NCBI GenBank assembly: GCA_903952205.1
Contig: CAJBEZ010000046.1
Coordinates: forward strand, 1-64,000
Length of the DNA stretch: 64,000 nt
Direction of reading: 5' to 3'
Origin: an uncultured Desulfomonile sp.
Lineage (GTDB): Bacteria > Desulfobacterota > Desulfomonilia > Desulfomonilales > Desulfomonilaceae
Each line of letters begins with the position of its first letter. The first letter of the stretch is position 1. Positions 27,630 through 36,136 of the stretch are shown here, one piece after another. The notes under the pieces were generated by a model. That model saw nothing but the letters and a program-made list of their open reading frames with translations. It made no database searches and was not told where the DNA came from. Position numbers and translations under genes: made by a program.

Positions 27630-28472
27630 ATGGCAAAGATCACCATTCAGACATTGAGGGAAAAGAAGGCAAAAGGAGAGAAAATGACGTTCCTGACCGC
27701 CTATGATTATCCTTTTGCGATATTAGAGCAAAAAGCGGGGATAGATGTAATTCTGGTGGGAGACTCAATGGGGATGGTTGTTCTGGGTTATGACTCTACT
27801 CTTCCAGTCACTATGGATCTGATGATCCCTCATGTAAAGGCGGTCCGTCTGGGAGCGCCTGATGTGTACCTTGTTGGTGACATGCCGTACATGAGTTACC
27901 AGGTTTCCAAATCAGAGGCCATAAAAAATGGGGGCCGTTTCATGGCGGAGGCTGGATGTGACGCAGTCAAACTTGAGGGCGGCCGGGAAATGTCCGGAAC
28001 CATCAAGGCCATGACTGACGCAACAATTCCTGTGATGGCGCATATAGGTCTAACGCCTCAAGCCGCTGCTCAACTCGGAGGTTTTAAGGCTCAAGGACGA
28101 GACATTAAGACAGCTCAGAGGCTTGTCGAAGACGCCAGAATCCTCGAAGACGCAGGGGTTTGCAGTCTTCTTATGGAGGGTGTCCCGGCGGAACTGGCTG
28201 AGATCATAACTGACCGTTGCTCTGTGCCAACTTTTGGCATAGGGGCTGGGCCTCATTGTGATGGCCAGGTTTTGGTCATACACGATATGATCGGAATGTT
28301 TGACAGGTATACCCCAAAATTTGTCAAGAAGTTTCGGGAAATTGGTAAAGAAATAGTAATTGCTCTTGAAGATTTCAAGAAAGAAGTGACCGAAGGAAAA
28401 TTTCCGGCCAAAGAACATTGCTACGCAATGCCAGAGGAAGTGGCCGAGGAACTTCGCCGACTTTATAAGTGA
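27630..28472 (+). CDS. panB: 3-methyl-2-oxobutanoate hydroxymethyltransferase
   Basis: PanB makes ketopantoate from 2-oxoisovalerate and 5,10-methylene-THF, the first step of pantothenate synthesis. The 280-residue TIM barrel shows FLTAYDYPFAILEQKAGIDVILVGDSMGMVVLGYD (Mg-binding DS), VGDMPYMSY, the catalytic-Glu region KLEGG, MAHIGLTPQ, and LMEGVPAELAEIIT. Length matches the family. GGGAG precedes the ATG. panE follows after 107 bases. CoaX further on uses the product of this pathway. Confidence 0.97.
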   Translation: MAKITIQTLREKKAKGEKMTFLTAYDYPFAILEQKAGIDVILVGDSMGMVVLGYDSTLPVTMDLMIPHVKAVRLGAPDVYLVGDMPYMSYQVSKSEAIKNGGRFMAEAGCDAVKLEGGREMSGTIKAMTDATIPVMAHIGLTPQAAAQLGGFKAQGRDIKTAQRLVEDARILEDAGVCSLLMEGVPAELAEIITDRCSVPTFGIGAGPHCDGQVLVIHDMIGMFDRYTPKFVKKFREIGKEIVIALEDFKKEVTEGKFPAKEHCYAMPEEVAEELRRLYK

Positions 28473-28579
28473 TTTGCCGATCAAAAGATCATGTTTGGCG
28501 CGATGATTAAGACAAATTATCTCTTGTAGTTATCGAAATTAATTCTGGAAGGAATTCCCTGATAGGTTAGGATGCGTTT

Positions 28580-29515
28580 ATGAAAATAGCAATCGTGGGC
28601 GCTGGAGCCCTTGGGTCAGTTATTGGATCTTTACTCTGGGAAGCCGGATTGGATCCAGTTCTCCTCGAACGTAATCCTGAGGAGGTTGAGCATGCAAGAA
28701 CGAATGGCGTATTTATTGAAGGTGTTTCCGGTGATAGGAATGTTCGGCCTAGAATATATAATGAGGACGCTGGAATTCGAGGAATCGATCTCGTTATAGT
28801 CCTGGTAAAATCCTATGATACTAAAGGAGCCTGTTCCACTATTCAAAGGATACTGTCCGACGACGGTTCCATCCTTACTATTCAGAACGGTGTAGGCAAT
28901 TTCGAAATTCTGAACGAAGAATTTCCTGGAAGAGTCCTAGCCGGTGTTACTACGATGGGGGCAATGACCATAGCCAAAGGCAGGGTACGCCACACCGGTT
29001 TTGGTCCCACTCATTTGGGTGAAGTGAATGGAGAGATTTCAGAGCGCGTAATCACGATACGTGACACTCTAAGGTTAATGAATGGAGGTTCTGTTCACGA
29101 AAGTGACAACGCTCTCGGTCTAGTGTGGTCAAAGTTGATCATTAATGCCGCGATAAATGCTCCGGCCACTTTACTCGGACTTCGAAATGGCGATCTGCCT
29201 ATACCTGAGTCAGGTCGTCAATTAATAACGATGATTGTTAATGAATGCGTGGCTGTAGTAGAAGCAAAGGGGATCAGACTTCTCTTTCAGGAACCGGAAA
29301 CAGAGATCTTCAAAGTCTGCGCAGGCACTTCAGGGAATTTGAATTCAATGTTTCAGGACATACTCGCAGGCAGAAGAACGGAAATCGATTTCATCAATGG
29401 CGCTATAGCCGCTCACGCCCGATCGCTTAATCTGGAGGCTCCCGTAAACGAGACCCTCACAATGTTGATTCGTTCTTTGGAGGCCACCGGAGATGTTCGG
29501 ATCCCCAATCACTGA
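28580..29515 (+). CDS. panE: 2-dehydropantoate 2-reductase (ketopantoate reductase)
   Basis: This is a 311-residue NADPH-dependent reductase of the PanE/ApbA family, the second pantothenate step. It has an N-terminal Rossmann motif IAIVGAGALGSVIGSLL, IQNGVGNFEIL with the TTMGAM segment, the catalytic Lys region VWSKLIINAAINAPATLLG, and the C-terminal NSMFQDILAGRRTEIDFINGAI. Placed next to panB, the substrate is most likely ketopantoate, although the family also contains related 2-oxoacid reductases. It ends before a bidirectional terminator. Confidence 0.93.
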   Translation: MKIAIVGAGALGSVIGSLLWEAGLDPVLLERNPEEVEHARTNGVFIEGVSGDRNVRPRIYNEDAGIRGIDLVIVLVKSYDTKGACSTIQRILSDDGSILTIQNGVGNFEILNEEFPGRVLAGVTTMGAMTIAKGRVRHTGFGPTHLGEVNGEISERVITIRDTLRLMNGGSVHESDNALGLVWSKLIINAAINAPATLLGLRNGDLPIPESGRQLITMIVNECVAVVEAKGIRLLFQEPETEIFKVCAGTSGNLNSMFQDILAGRRTEIDFINGAIAAHARSLNLEAPVNETLTMLIRSLEATGDVRIPNH

Positions 29516-29540
29516 TAGAGGCTTATCCAAAGGCTTCTTG

Positions 29541-29581
29541 AAAAAGGACGTTGCGTGCGGTGGCAAACAACGTCCTCTTTG
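29541..29581. terminator. Bidirectional terminator between panE and the secreted protein gene
   Basis: AGGACGTTG/CAACGTCCT (9 bp, 14-nt loop) is flanked by AAAAA on the left and CTTT on the right, between convergent genes. Confidence 0.7.
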
Positions 29582-29597
29582 ATCACATGTTAATAAT

Positions 29598-30560
29598 CTA
29601 GAAGAGTGAACTGATGAAGGCAAAGGGCAGACCGATTATTTCAGCGGCCGTAGACAGTAGATCTGGTCCGGAAGAATAATCCTCCCTTTGGTCGACCGTG
29701 TAAGGACTGGGAGCGGTAACAGGGGCGCTGGCCGGGGCGAGTTTTATGGTAATACCATCCCTAACGATCCTGTCATTGGGGGGCAACGGTACCATAGACG
29801 CTCTCGGGGCGGATGTTACGTAATTCGGAACTGGGCCGTTGGTCGAGGACATACCTGGGACAGAGAGATTCGATGGACTGAAAGGCTCATTTGCCAGAGG
29901 AACTGGTCGATAGTCGTGTGCGCCCGCAGGCAACTGCCACGAATTCTGAGATATTGGGCGAACCTTCCGGATTGGCTTCGGTGAAGAGGCGTATTGAGGG
30001 GTTGGCGGCGTTTTCTTCACTTTGCTCACGTTGTTTTTGTTCGCTATTTTTTGAATAGGCTCAACTGAAGCAGGTTTCCCTGTGGTGGGCTTGTTTTGAG
30101 TTACAACAGGTTTGGCCTCAATTTCTCTCACAGCGTCAGTCTTTTGAGGCGGAGGTGATAGCACCAAGTCTTTCTCCAGGTCACCTTCGAGATCCAGGGT
30201 ATCTTGCTTGGCTTCCGCTACAAGATTAGATCTACCGATCCCCACCGCTTCGACGTGAGGGGGAGGGGCCATAGCCGCCGCTGACTTAGGTTTGAACGCT
30301 ATGGCTGGCCGTGCGCTGAATTTTTGATCTGAATTTGCCGCTACAGGTTCAGCTTTGAGATTTGTCGACGATACATCTTCATCTGATATGGTTTTAAGAC
30401 CTGATCTGTATTCAGCTTTGATGAGCGATCCCGGTTTAACGTAAAGGGGGGTAGGAGCGTTTCCTGCCGCCGCGTCCGCAAGCGCCCCCAGATTCCCGGC
30501 GCAAACCCACGACGCCGTCAACACCAAGATTGCCGCGATAAATGAGATTTTTTTGAACAT
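29598..30560 (-). CDS. Exported proline-rich protein, unknown
   Basis: Not recognised. The start is ATG 30560, because AAGGAGA lies at the right distance and the product then begins with a signal peptide (MFKKISFIAAILVLTASWVCAG). The longer frame up to 30692 lacks both. The 320-residue mature part is low complexity, rich in Pro, Ala, Ser and Lys (KKTPPTPQYASSPKP, TAPSPYTVDQ). It has no folded-domain motif until a short hydrophobic C-terminus, LLSTAAEIIGLPFAFISSLF, that could anchor it. It could be a periplasm-spanning or envelope protein; function unknown. Confidence 0.6.
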   Translation of the reverse strand: MFKKISFIAAILVLTASWVCAGNLGALADAAAGNAPTPLYVKPGSLIKAEYRSGLKTISDEDVSSTNLKAEPVAANSDQKFSARPAIAFKPKSAAAMAPPPHVEAVGIGRSNLVAEAKQDTLDLEGDLEKDLVLSPPPQKTDAVREIEAKPVVTQNKPTTGKPASVEPIQKIANKNNVSKVKKTPPTPQYASSPKPIRKVRPISQNSWQLPAGAHDYRPVPLANEPFSPSNLSVPGMSSTNGPVPNYVTSAPRASMVPLPPNDRIVRDGITIKLAPASAPVTAPSPYTVDQREDYSSGPDLLSTAAEIIGLPFAFISSLF

Positions 30561-31116
30561 GAGAATGTCTCCTTTCGCCAGATGTCCTTTAAGGATGATC
30601 TTTTGAAACTTTTGGATTTTTGACGGGCGGGTTGAATCTCCCTCCTTCCCGATCGTTAGATGCGGCATAGCATCAAAAAAGTGCTTTGTCAACAGAATGT
30701 TATATTAAAAATATAATGTAATTGATTAGAAAAACACGATCTACCCTTGAAAAGTTATATCAATATTGTATGCATTCTATAAGGGTCTTTGATGGAAGCA
30801 GCTCTAAAAGATTTACCGGACTCAGGTCAGGTTTAATAACTTTATATAAAAGATATAACAGCTGAATATAACCGAATTAACTAGATTATAGTATGCTAGA
30901 TAGATCGATTCGAAATCTTAACAGTGTATAATACGATGGATGGTCGGCTAGCGGGGAAAACGCGGTTGTCATGTAAACGCGCAAGAGAGTCAAATACTAT
31001 AAACAGGGTTAAATCAGATATATATACATATTAGATTAACTTAATTACACAAAAAAATAAGGGGTGGAATTTCACTTACCTAGCGTTCGACTGGTTAGCG
31101 AGTAGTCATTTTGTTC

Positions 31117-31145
31117 TTGACACACTATATGTTGTGGTATTAAGA
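31117..31145 (+). promoter_or_regulatory. nrdD promoter candidate
   Basis: A perfect TTGACA (31117-31122) is followed by TATTAA after 15 bases or TTAAGA after 17. The spacer is occupied by the first NrdR-like box. A start here would leave a 5' leader of about 250 nt. Confidence 0.5.
31122..31137 (+). promoter_or_regulatory. NrdR-like box 1
   Basis: ACACTATATGTTGTGG matches the NrdR consensus ACACWATATATWGTGT at 14 of 16 positions. It lies between the -35 and -10 of the candidate promoter, where a repressor would block polymerase. Confidence 0.65.
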
Positions 31146-31152
31146 GTTAGCT

Positions 31153-31168
31153 CCACTAAATGAAGCGT
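31153..31168 (+). promoter_or_regulatory. NrdR-like box 2 (weaker)
   Basis: CCACTAAATGAAGCGT matches the NrdR consensus at 11 of 16 positions and begins exactly 31 bases after box 1, the three-turn spacing typical of tandem NrdR boxes. Confidence 0.5.
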
Positions 31169-31357
31169 TCTTGGCGTGAATAACCCAGGCTGGAATGCGG
31201 GCTCTCAAGTAGTTCGAGGAATTAATTGATTCATTTTAGTCATTGAACGCATTCAAGTCTCACAAACCGGACTAGACCCATAACGAAAATAGTATGCCTT
31301 GTTCTAGAGGCTTATGCTTATATGTGTGATATTTGTTGGTATAAAGCTAATAATTAA

Positions 31358-31369
31358 TTGTTATAACAA
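31358..31369. repeat. 12-bp perfect palindrome before nrdD
   Basis: TTGTTATAACAA is self-complementary. A related TTGTTTTAAC follows immediately (31371-31380), so TTGTTWTAAC occurs twice 13 bases apart, ending about 20 bases before the nrdD ATG. It could be a dimer-binding operator; no regulator is identified. Confidence 0.4.
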
Positions 31370-31398
31370 GTTGTTTTAACCCATGAAAGGGGAATGGC

Positions 31399-33504
31399 AT
31401 GGCTAGCGTAACAGAATTGAAAGAGTTTAGAAAAGAAAACACCAGGCGGCACGAGACCACTGACATGGCTCTGTTTGTACGAACCTCGAGCGAGGCCATG
31501 GATGGTTGGGATCCAAGTCGTATCGTCGACGCTCTACTGCGGGAAACTTACATTGACGAGGGCACGGCTGAAGACATCAGTCTTGAGGTGGAAAACGACA
31601 TCAAAAGGAGTGGAATCAAAGTTATAACTGCGCCTTTGGTCCGTGAGATGGTTAACGCCAAACTGTTGGAAAGGGGGCTAGAATCTGTTAGGAGGCTCCA
31701 TACGCGACTTGGCTCACCACTTTATGATGTTGATCAACTCATAACCAGACCCAACAAAGAGAACGCCAATGTTCCTCATGGTCCGGAGGCCACGAATTTG
31801 ACGTTGGCCGAGAACATCAAGAAGGAATACGCCTTGTTGACCGTTTTTGACCAGACGGTAGGCGACGCTCATATGCGAGGGGACATACATCTTCATGACC
31901 TCGGATTTGTCGACAGGCCTTATTGTTCCGGCCAGTCGTTGGAGTACATAAAGAAATTCGGTCTTAACCTTCCTAATTCTTTGGCCATGGCAAGGCCAGC
32001 GAAACATCCGGAGGTCTTACTTGCTCACATGGTCAAATTTGCGGCGGCTCTCCAGAGTCATTTCGCCGGCGCTATCGGCTGGGATGCCGTGAACCTGTTT
32101 TTTGCTCCCTACTTGAGGGGACTCTCAGAAACCGAAATTAGGCAACTTGCCCAAATGCTCATATTTGAATTTTCCCAACAGGCTGTGGCCAGAGGTGGAC
32201 AGGCAATCTTTACGGACATTAATCTGTACTGGGAAATCCCCAGGCATTTCGAGAATGTGCCTGCCATAGGGCCTGGTGGCGAATTTACCGGCCTAACTTA
32301 TGCGGATTACCTACCGGAGGCCCAGCAGTTTGTGTGGACTTTATTTGACGTATATCGCGAAGGGGATGGCGCCGGTAGGCCCTTTTTCTTCCCTAAACCT
32401 TTAGTCCACATCACGGAAAAATTTTTCTCGACACCGGGACACGAGAAATTTCTGCGGCACATTTGCGACATAGCGTCGGAAAAAGGCAACACATATTTTG
32501 TTTTTGATAGGGGTGAAACAGCCAAAATATCGGAGTGTTGCCGATTGTCATTTAAACTCGAAAAAAGCGATTTGGAAGACGCCAAACAGCCATGGAAAAT
32601 GCGGTATTCAGCCTTGCAAAACGTTACGGTGAATCTTCCAAGAATCGCCTATGAAGCCAAGGGGGACGATTCCAAGCTTTTTTCCATCTTGACGGAGAGA
32701 ATTTGTTTGTCCGCCCAGGCTCACCTCGAGAAAAAAAGGTTCATAGAGAGGTTGCTCGCTCTTGGACAAACTGGCCCCCTAGCGCTTCTCACCATGGACA
32801 GGGATGGTGAATCTTATTTAAGGATGCGCAGAGTAACCTACTTGATAGGCATGGTGGGTTTGAACGAAATGGTTCAGTTTCATACGGGCGAAGAGCTACA
32901 TGAAAGTGATGAGGCGCTGAAATTTGGTTTAAAAGTTATAGCCCACATGAATCTCACGTCGTCTAGACTAGGACGCCAATACAACATGAGATTTGTTCTC
33001 GAGCAGACTCCAGCTGAAAGTACCGCTTACAGATTCGCGAAGCTTGACATGAAACAGTTCCGCGAAGCGGAGTCGGTTGTTAAGGGAAACCTAAAAACAG
33101 AAGAAATTTACTACACCAATTCGACTCTGTTTAACGTATCAGCGCCAATGGACGCAATATCAAGAGTCAAGAGGGAAGGTCTATTTCACCCCCTGATCGA
33201 GGCTGGATCCCTGACGCATATTTGGTTGGGAGAGACTAGGCCCGATCCTGATTCACTGGCCAATTTTGTCAGAAAAATATTCCGGAACACCCAGAACGAT
33301 CAGGTTGCGTTCTCTCCGGAACTTACCACTTGCGTTTCCTGTGGAAGGACCATGAGGGGTCTTCATGATTCCTGTCAGTATTGTGATTCAAAAGAGGTCG
33401 AACAGATTACCAGAATTACGGGATATTTTACTAAGGTATCCAGCTGGAACAAGGGGAAAAGAGGCGAACTTAAGGATCGTCATCGAAACAGACTTGTAGA
33501 ATGA
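31399..33504 (+). CDS. nrdD: Anaerobic (class III) ribonucleoside-triphosphate reductase
   Basis: This glycyl-radical enzyme makes deoxyribonucleotides without oxygen. Residues about 25-115 are an ATP-cone allosteric domain (MALFVRTSSEAMDGWDPSRIVDALL). The catalytic barrel follows (GDIHLHDLGFVDRPYCSGQSL, RGGQAIFTDINLYWEIP, GNTYFVFDRGET..SECCRLSF). The C-terminal zinc site has C644, C647, C658 and C661, and the radical glycine is G674 in RITGYF. The 701-residue length is normal. GGGGA precedes the ATG. It forms one cluster with a redoxin and the activase nrdG, and its upstream region carries NrdR-like boxes. Confidence 0.97.
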   Translation: MASVTELKEFRKENTRRHETTDMALFVRTSSEAMDGWDPSRIVDALLRETYIDEGTAEDISLEVENDIKRSGIKVITAPLVREMVNAKLLERGLESVRRLHTRLGSPLYDVDQLITRPNKENANVPHGPEATNLTLAENIKKEYALLTVFDQTVGDAHMRGDIHLHDLGFVDRPYCSGQSLEYIKKFGLNLPNSLAMARPAKHPEVLLAHMVKFAAALQSHFAGAIGWDAVNLFFAPYLRGLSETEIRQLAQMLIFEFSQQAVARGGQAIFTDINLYWEIPRHFENVPAIGPGGEFTGLTYADYLPEAQQFVWTLFDVYREGDGAGRPFFFPKPLVHITEKFFSTPGHEKFLRHICDIASEKGNTYFVFDRGETAKISECCRLSFKLEKSDLEDAKQPWKMRYSALQNVTVNLPRIAYEAKGDDSKLFSILTERICLSAQAHLEKKRFIERLLALGQTGPLALLTMDRDGESYLRMRRVTYLIGMVGLNEMVQFHTGEELHESDEALKFGLKVIAHMNLTSSRLGRQYNMRFVLEQTPAESTAYRFAKLDMKQFREAESVVKGNLKTEEIYYTNSTLFNVSAPMDAISRVKREGLFHPLIEAGSLTHIWLGETRPDPDSLANFVRKIFRNTQNDQVAFSPELTTCVSCGRTMRGLHDSCQYCDSKEVEQITRITGYFTKVSSWNKGKRGELKDRHRNRLVE

Positions 33505-33619
33505 CATGTGGCTCAAGGGCAGGAGAATTGAACAAATTGCGGGCGTCTATTACGGCAATGAATTGAATTTGGGGCTCCGCAGGATAGACCTAACCTTTTA
33601 AAGAATATGGAGGCGGATA

Positions 33620-33871
33620 GTGACATACCTATTTACAAAACAGGGATGTGTGAAATGCGATTGGGTCAAGGAACAAGTTGATTTGAAGAGCATATCGGAT
33701 GTTCAGGTGATGCAGTTGGATTCGGAAAATTCCGAGGCCCTTGCGCTCTTAGCCTATTACGAGTGTGTCGCCCTTTCAGAGAAAAAGCTTCCCATATTGG
33801 TCTCTGATGACAGCCGGATTATTACGAGTGTCGGAGACATCAAGAATTATCTGGTGAGCAGAGACTCATAA
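33620..33871 (+). CDS. Glutaredoxin/thioredoxin-like small redoxin
   Basis: This 83-residue thioredoxin-fold protein starts at GTG with GGAGG 7 bases upstream. The redox motif CVKC lies near residues 10-13 (LFTKQGCVKCDWVKEQV). The cis-Pro is in KKLPILVSDD, and IKNYL ends the fold. Its place between nrdD and nrdG suggests a role in reducing the reductase or a partner, although most class III enzymes use formate; some thioredoxin-dependent NrdD types are known. Electron donor and target are inference. Confidence 0.8.
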   Translation: MTYLFTKQGCVKCDWVKEQVDLKSISDVQVMQLDSENSEALALLAYYECVALSEKKLPILVSDDSRIITSVGDIKNYLVSRDS

Positions 33872-33893
33872 TCGCTTTCTAATTTGGTCGATG

Positions 33894-33924
33894 AGTGGGA
33901 TTTGATAAGATATTGAATCCCACT
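33894..33924 (+). repeat. Hairpin between redoxin gene and nrdG
   Basis: AGTGGGATT/AATCCCACT (9 bp, 13-nt loop) is followed by A-rich sequence rather than a T-run, so it is more likely an mRNA stability or attenuation element than a terminator. It ends 42 bases before the nrdG ATG. Confidence 0.4.
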
Positions 33925-33966
33925 ATGTAAATAAAAAGTCTCAAATAAAATCAGTTGGTTCAACAA

Positions 33967-34680
33967 ATGAAATTACCCAGGATCAAGGGTTTTTTGCCGG
34001 TTTCTATGCTTGATTGGCCCGGAAAAGTTTGTTCAGTTATATTCCTTGGAGGATGTTCTTTTCGGTGTCCAGCCTGCCACAATCATAAGCTTGTGTTGGC
34101 GCCTGAAGATTGTGAAGATGTAGCCCTTTCACAGGTGCAGGACTACCTTAGGGAGAAGTCTGGTTGGGTTGATGGAGTTACAATTACTGGAGGGGAGCCG
34201 ACTTGTCATTTGGGGTTGCCGGAGCTAGTTCGTCACTTCCGTGAACTAGGGTTTTATGTCAAGATAGATACGAACGGATTTAACCCTTCTATGCTGGAAA
34301 CACTCATCAACGAGGGATTGATCGATGCGGTCTCAATGGACATTAAGGCCCCATTAGAGGCGAATATCTATTCCCGGCTGGCCGGAGTAGCTGTCAATCT
34401 AAACGACATAAGGAGGAGCATCGAAGTTATCAAGTCCTCTGGTATTCGCTCATTTTTTAGAACCACCGCAATCCCCGGACTGGTCGGCGAAAAAGAATTA
34501 CTCTCCATACGGGAAGAACTTGGGAAAGTGCGCATGTATTCGGTCCAAAGGTTCAGAAACATGGAGACACTGGATCCTGAATTTGGAAAAATTCCTTCAC
34601 TGGACCTTGAGATTTTTGATTCGCTACAATCGAAATTTCAACGTGCCATGTCTGACCTTCCAATACAGCTAATAAACTGA
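33967..34680 (+). CDS. nrdG: Anaerobic ribonucleotide reductase activase (radical SAM)
   Basis: NrdG generates the glycyl radical on NrdD using SAM and a [4Fe-4S] cluster held by the CxxxCxxC motif, seen here as CSFRCPACHN near residues 30-37. The GGEP-type motif GVTITGGEPT follows. The typical N-terminus MKLPRIKGFLPVSMLDWPGK decides ATG 33967 (237 residues); a TTG four codons earlier is possible, and neither has a clear Shine-Dalgarno, so translation may depend on the upstream genes. Confidence 0.95.
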   Translation: MKLPRIKGFLPVSMLDWPGKVCSVIFLGGCSFRCPACHNHKLVLAPEDCEDVALSQVQDYLREKSGWVDGVTITGGEPTCHLGLPELVRHFRELGFYVKIDTNGFNPSMLETLINEGLIDAVSMDIKAPLEANIYSRLAGVAVNLNDIRRSIEVIKSSGIRSFFRTTAIPGLVGEKELLSIREELGKVRMYSVQRFRNMETLDPEFGKIPSLDLEIFDSLQSKFQRAMSDLPIQLIN

Positions 34681-34772
34681 TCTGTCTGGACTGAACCGGT
34701 GGTTTAAATTCATCGGAACGCTTGCGTCAATATCAGCACGTGGCGATCTTGGAAACGCGCACGAGTCCATGT

Positions 34773-35549
34773 TTACATTCCCCATCCCCCTGTTACTTCC
34801 AGAACTGCCCCTGTAATATAGCTGGCTTCGTCCGACAATAGAAAGGCAATTGGTCGCGCTATTTCATCCGGATCGGCCATGCGGGCCAGTGGTGTATCTC
34901 GTACAAAAGCTTCCTGATACTTGGGGCTCATCATTTCTCTAATTGTGGGAGTATCTGTCAGGCCAGGCATTACCGCATTTACTCTGATTCCCTTGCCTCC
35001 AAATTCTCTGGCTAGGGACTTCGTAAGCCCAACGATTCCTGCCTTGGCGCAACAATACGGCGATTCACCCTTAGCTCCTACTTTTCCATATACAGACGAT
35101 ACATTCACTATCCTGCCATCACCCTTGTTGATCATGGTCGGCAGACATGCTCGAATACAATTCACTGTGCCGAGAACATGAATATTGAATACATCTGCGA
35201 AACTACTGTAGTCAATTTTAAGAAATCCGCCAGGCCGGTCCACGCCGGCGTTGTTTACAAGAAGATCGATTTTACCTTGAAGCGCGATTATCTTATCCAC
35301 ACACCGAGTTACATGATCTGGTTTTGAAACATCCGCATGAAGCGCCATTCCCAAGCCACCGGATGACTGAACCATCTTGAGAGTCTTCTCCGCAGTTTCA
35401 AGATTCCAGTCTAAGACACCGACAAACGCCCCGTCGGCAGCCAATCTTACCGCTACGGCGCGTCCGATCCCCTGTCCCGCTCCGGTTACCAGAGCAAATT
35501 TGCCTTCCAGTCGCCCAGCGAGAACTCTTTGATTATTTGAATTGTTCAT
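34773..35549 (-). CDS. Short-chain dehydrogenase/reductase (FabG-like)
   Basis: This 258-residue classical SDR has the NAD(P) site TGAGQGIG near residue 23, NNAG in the middle, and the catalytic triad Ser (VNVSSVYG), Tyr and Lys (SPYCCAKAG). The C-terminus ITGAVLEVTGGW is like FabG. An acidic residue after beta-2 (VLDWNLETAE) hints at NAD preference. It stands alone, so the substrate, 3-oxoacyl-ACP or another alcohol/ketone, cannot be assigned. AAGGA precedes the ATG. Confidence 0.88.
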   Translation of the reverse strand: MNNSNNQRVLAGRLEGKFALVTGAGQGIGRAVAVRLAADGAFVGVLDWNLETAEKTLKMVQSSGGLGMALHADVSKPDHVTRCVDKIIALQGKIDLLVNNAGVDRPGGFLKIDYSSFADVFNIHVLGTVNCIRACLPTMINKGDGRIVNVSSVYGKVGAKGESPYCCAKAGIVGLTKSLAREFGGKGIRVNAVMPGLTDTPTIREMMSPKYQEAFVRDTPLARMADPDEIARPIAFLLSDEASYITGAVLEVTGGWGM

Positions 35550-35763
35550 GTCAAGAGATTCCTTGTGTCCAGATGGGTTGAGTTCAATTCATTAATTAGC
35601 GTAGCCCTCAAGGAGCATCCATAATGAATCTTTTCTGACCAGAGTTAGAGAGTTTATTATTTCAACGAACTATTGCCAACTCCTTATTTTTTGTTTCTTG
35701 ACAACATCGTATCTGAATGTTTCAATAATTTGCTTATATAGGGGTTTCCATGACGGAGAAAGA

Positions 35764-36135
35764 ATGAACATTCGGGAAATGGTCGAAGTGCTGAACGGAA
35801 AAATACTTGTCCAGAATCACGACCCGGATGAAGAATTGCCACGTGGGGGGGCAGCGGATTTAATGAGTGATGTCCTTGCTTTTGGATCGGAAGGAATGGT
35901 TCTTCTCACCGGGTTGACTAATCCTCAGGTTGTCAGAACCGCTGAAATGGCGGGAATCAATGTAATAGTCTTTGTGCGCGACAAAACTCCTCCACCAGAA
36001 ACCCTTGAATTGGCGCGTGATTCCTGCATCTCTCTTATCAGGACCGGCTACACGATGTATGAAGCTTGTGGAAGACTTTACCAAGCAGGGCTACCCGGTC
36101 GCGGACCGGTAAGAATTGAAAACAATTCATGGTGA
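35764..36135 (+). CDS. DRTGG-domain protein (first copy)
   Basis: This 123-residue protein starts at ATG 35764 (GGAG upstream); the frame extends 22 codons further up without similarity. It fits the DRTGG domain that occurs beside phosphotransacetylases and hydrogenase genes: EMVEVLNGKIL, the glycine-rich turn GGAADLMSDVLAFG, and VVRTAEMAGINVIVFVRDKTPPPETLELA, with a conserved TMYEACGRLY end. The function of the domain is not established. It is followed one base later by a CBS-HATPase gene, and a second DRTGG gene lies inside the nuo cluster, so a regulatory link to the complex is likely. Confidence 0.8.
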   Translation: MNIREMVEVLNGKILVQNHDPDEELPRGGAADLMSDVLAFGSEGMVLLTGLTNPQVVRTAEMAGINVIVFVRDKTPPPETLELARDSCISLIRTGYTMYEACGRLYQAGLPGRGPVRIENNSW

Positions 36136-36136
36136 C

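Larger units (their letters stand above)
30561..31398. other. Long AT-rich regulatory region upstream of nrdD
   Basis: No convincing ORF is present in these 838 bases, which is far more than other spacers here. It holds the leader of the secreted-protein gene (left) and the nrdD control region (right): TTGACA at 31117, two NrdR-like boxes and a perfect palindrome near the start. The middle part (30700-31080) is AT-rich with many TATA stretches and shows nothing I can name. Confidence 0.5.
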
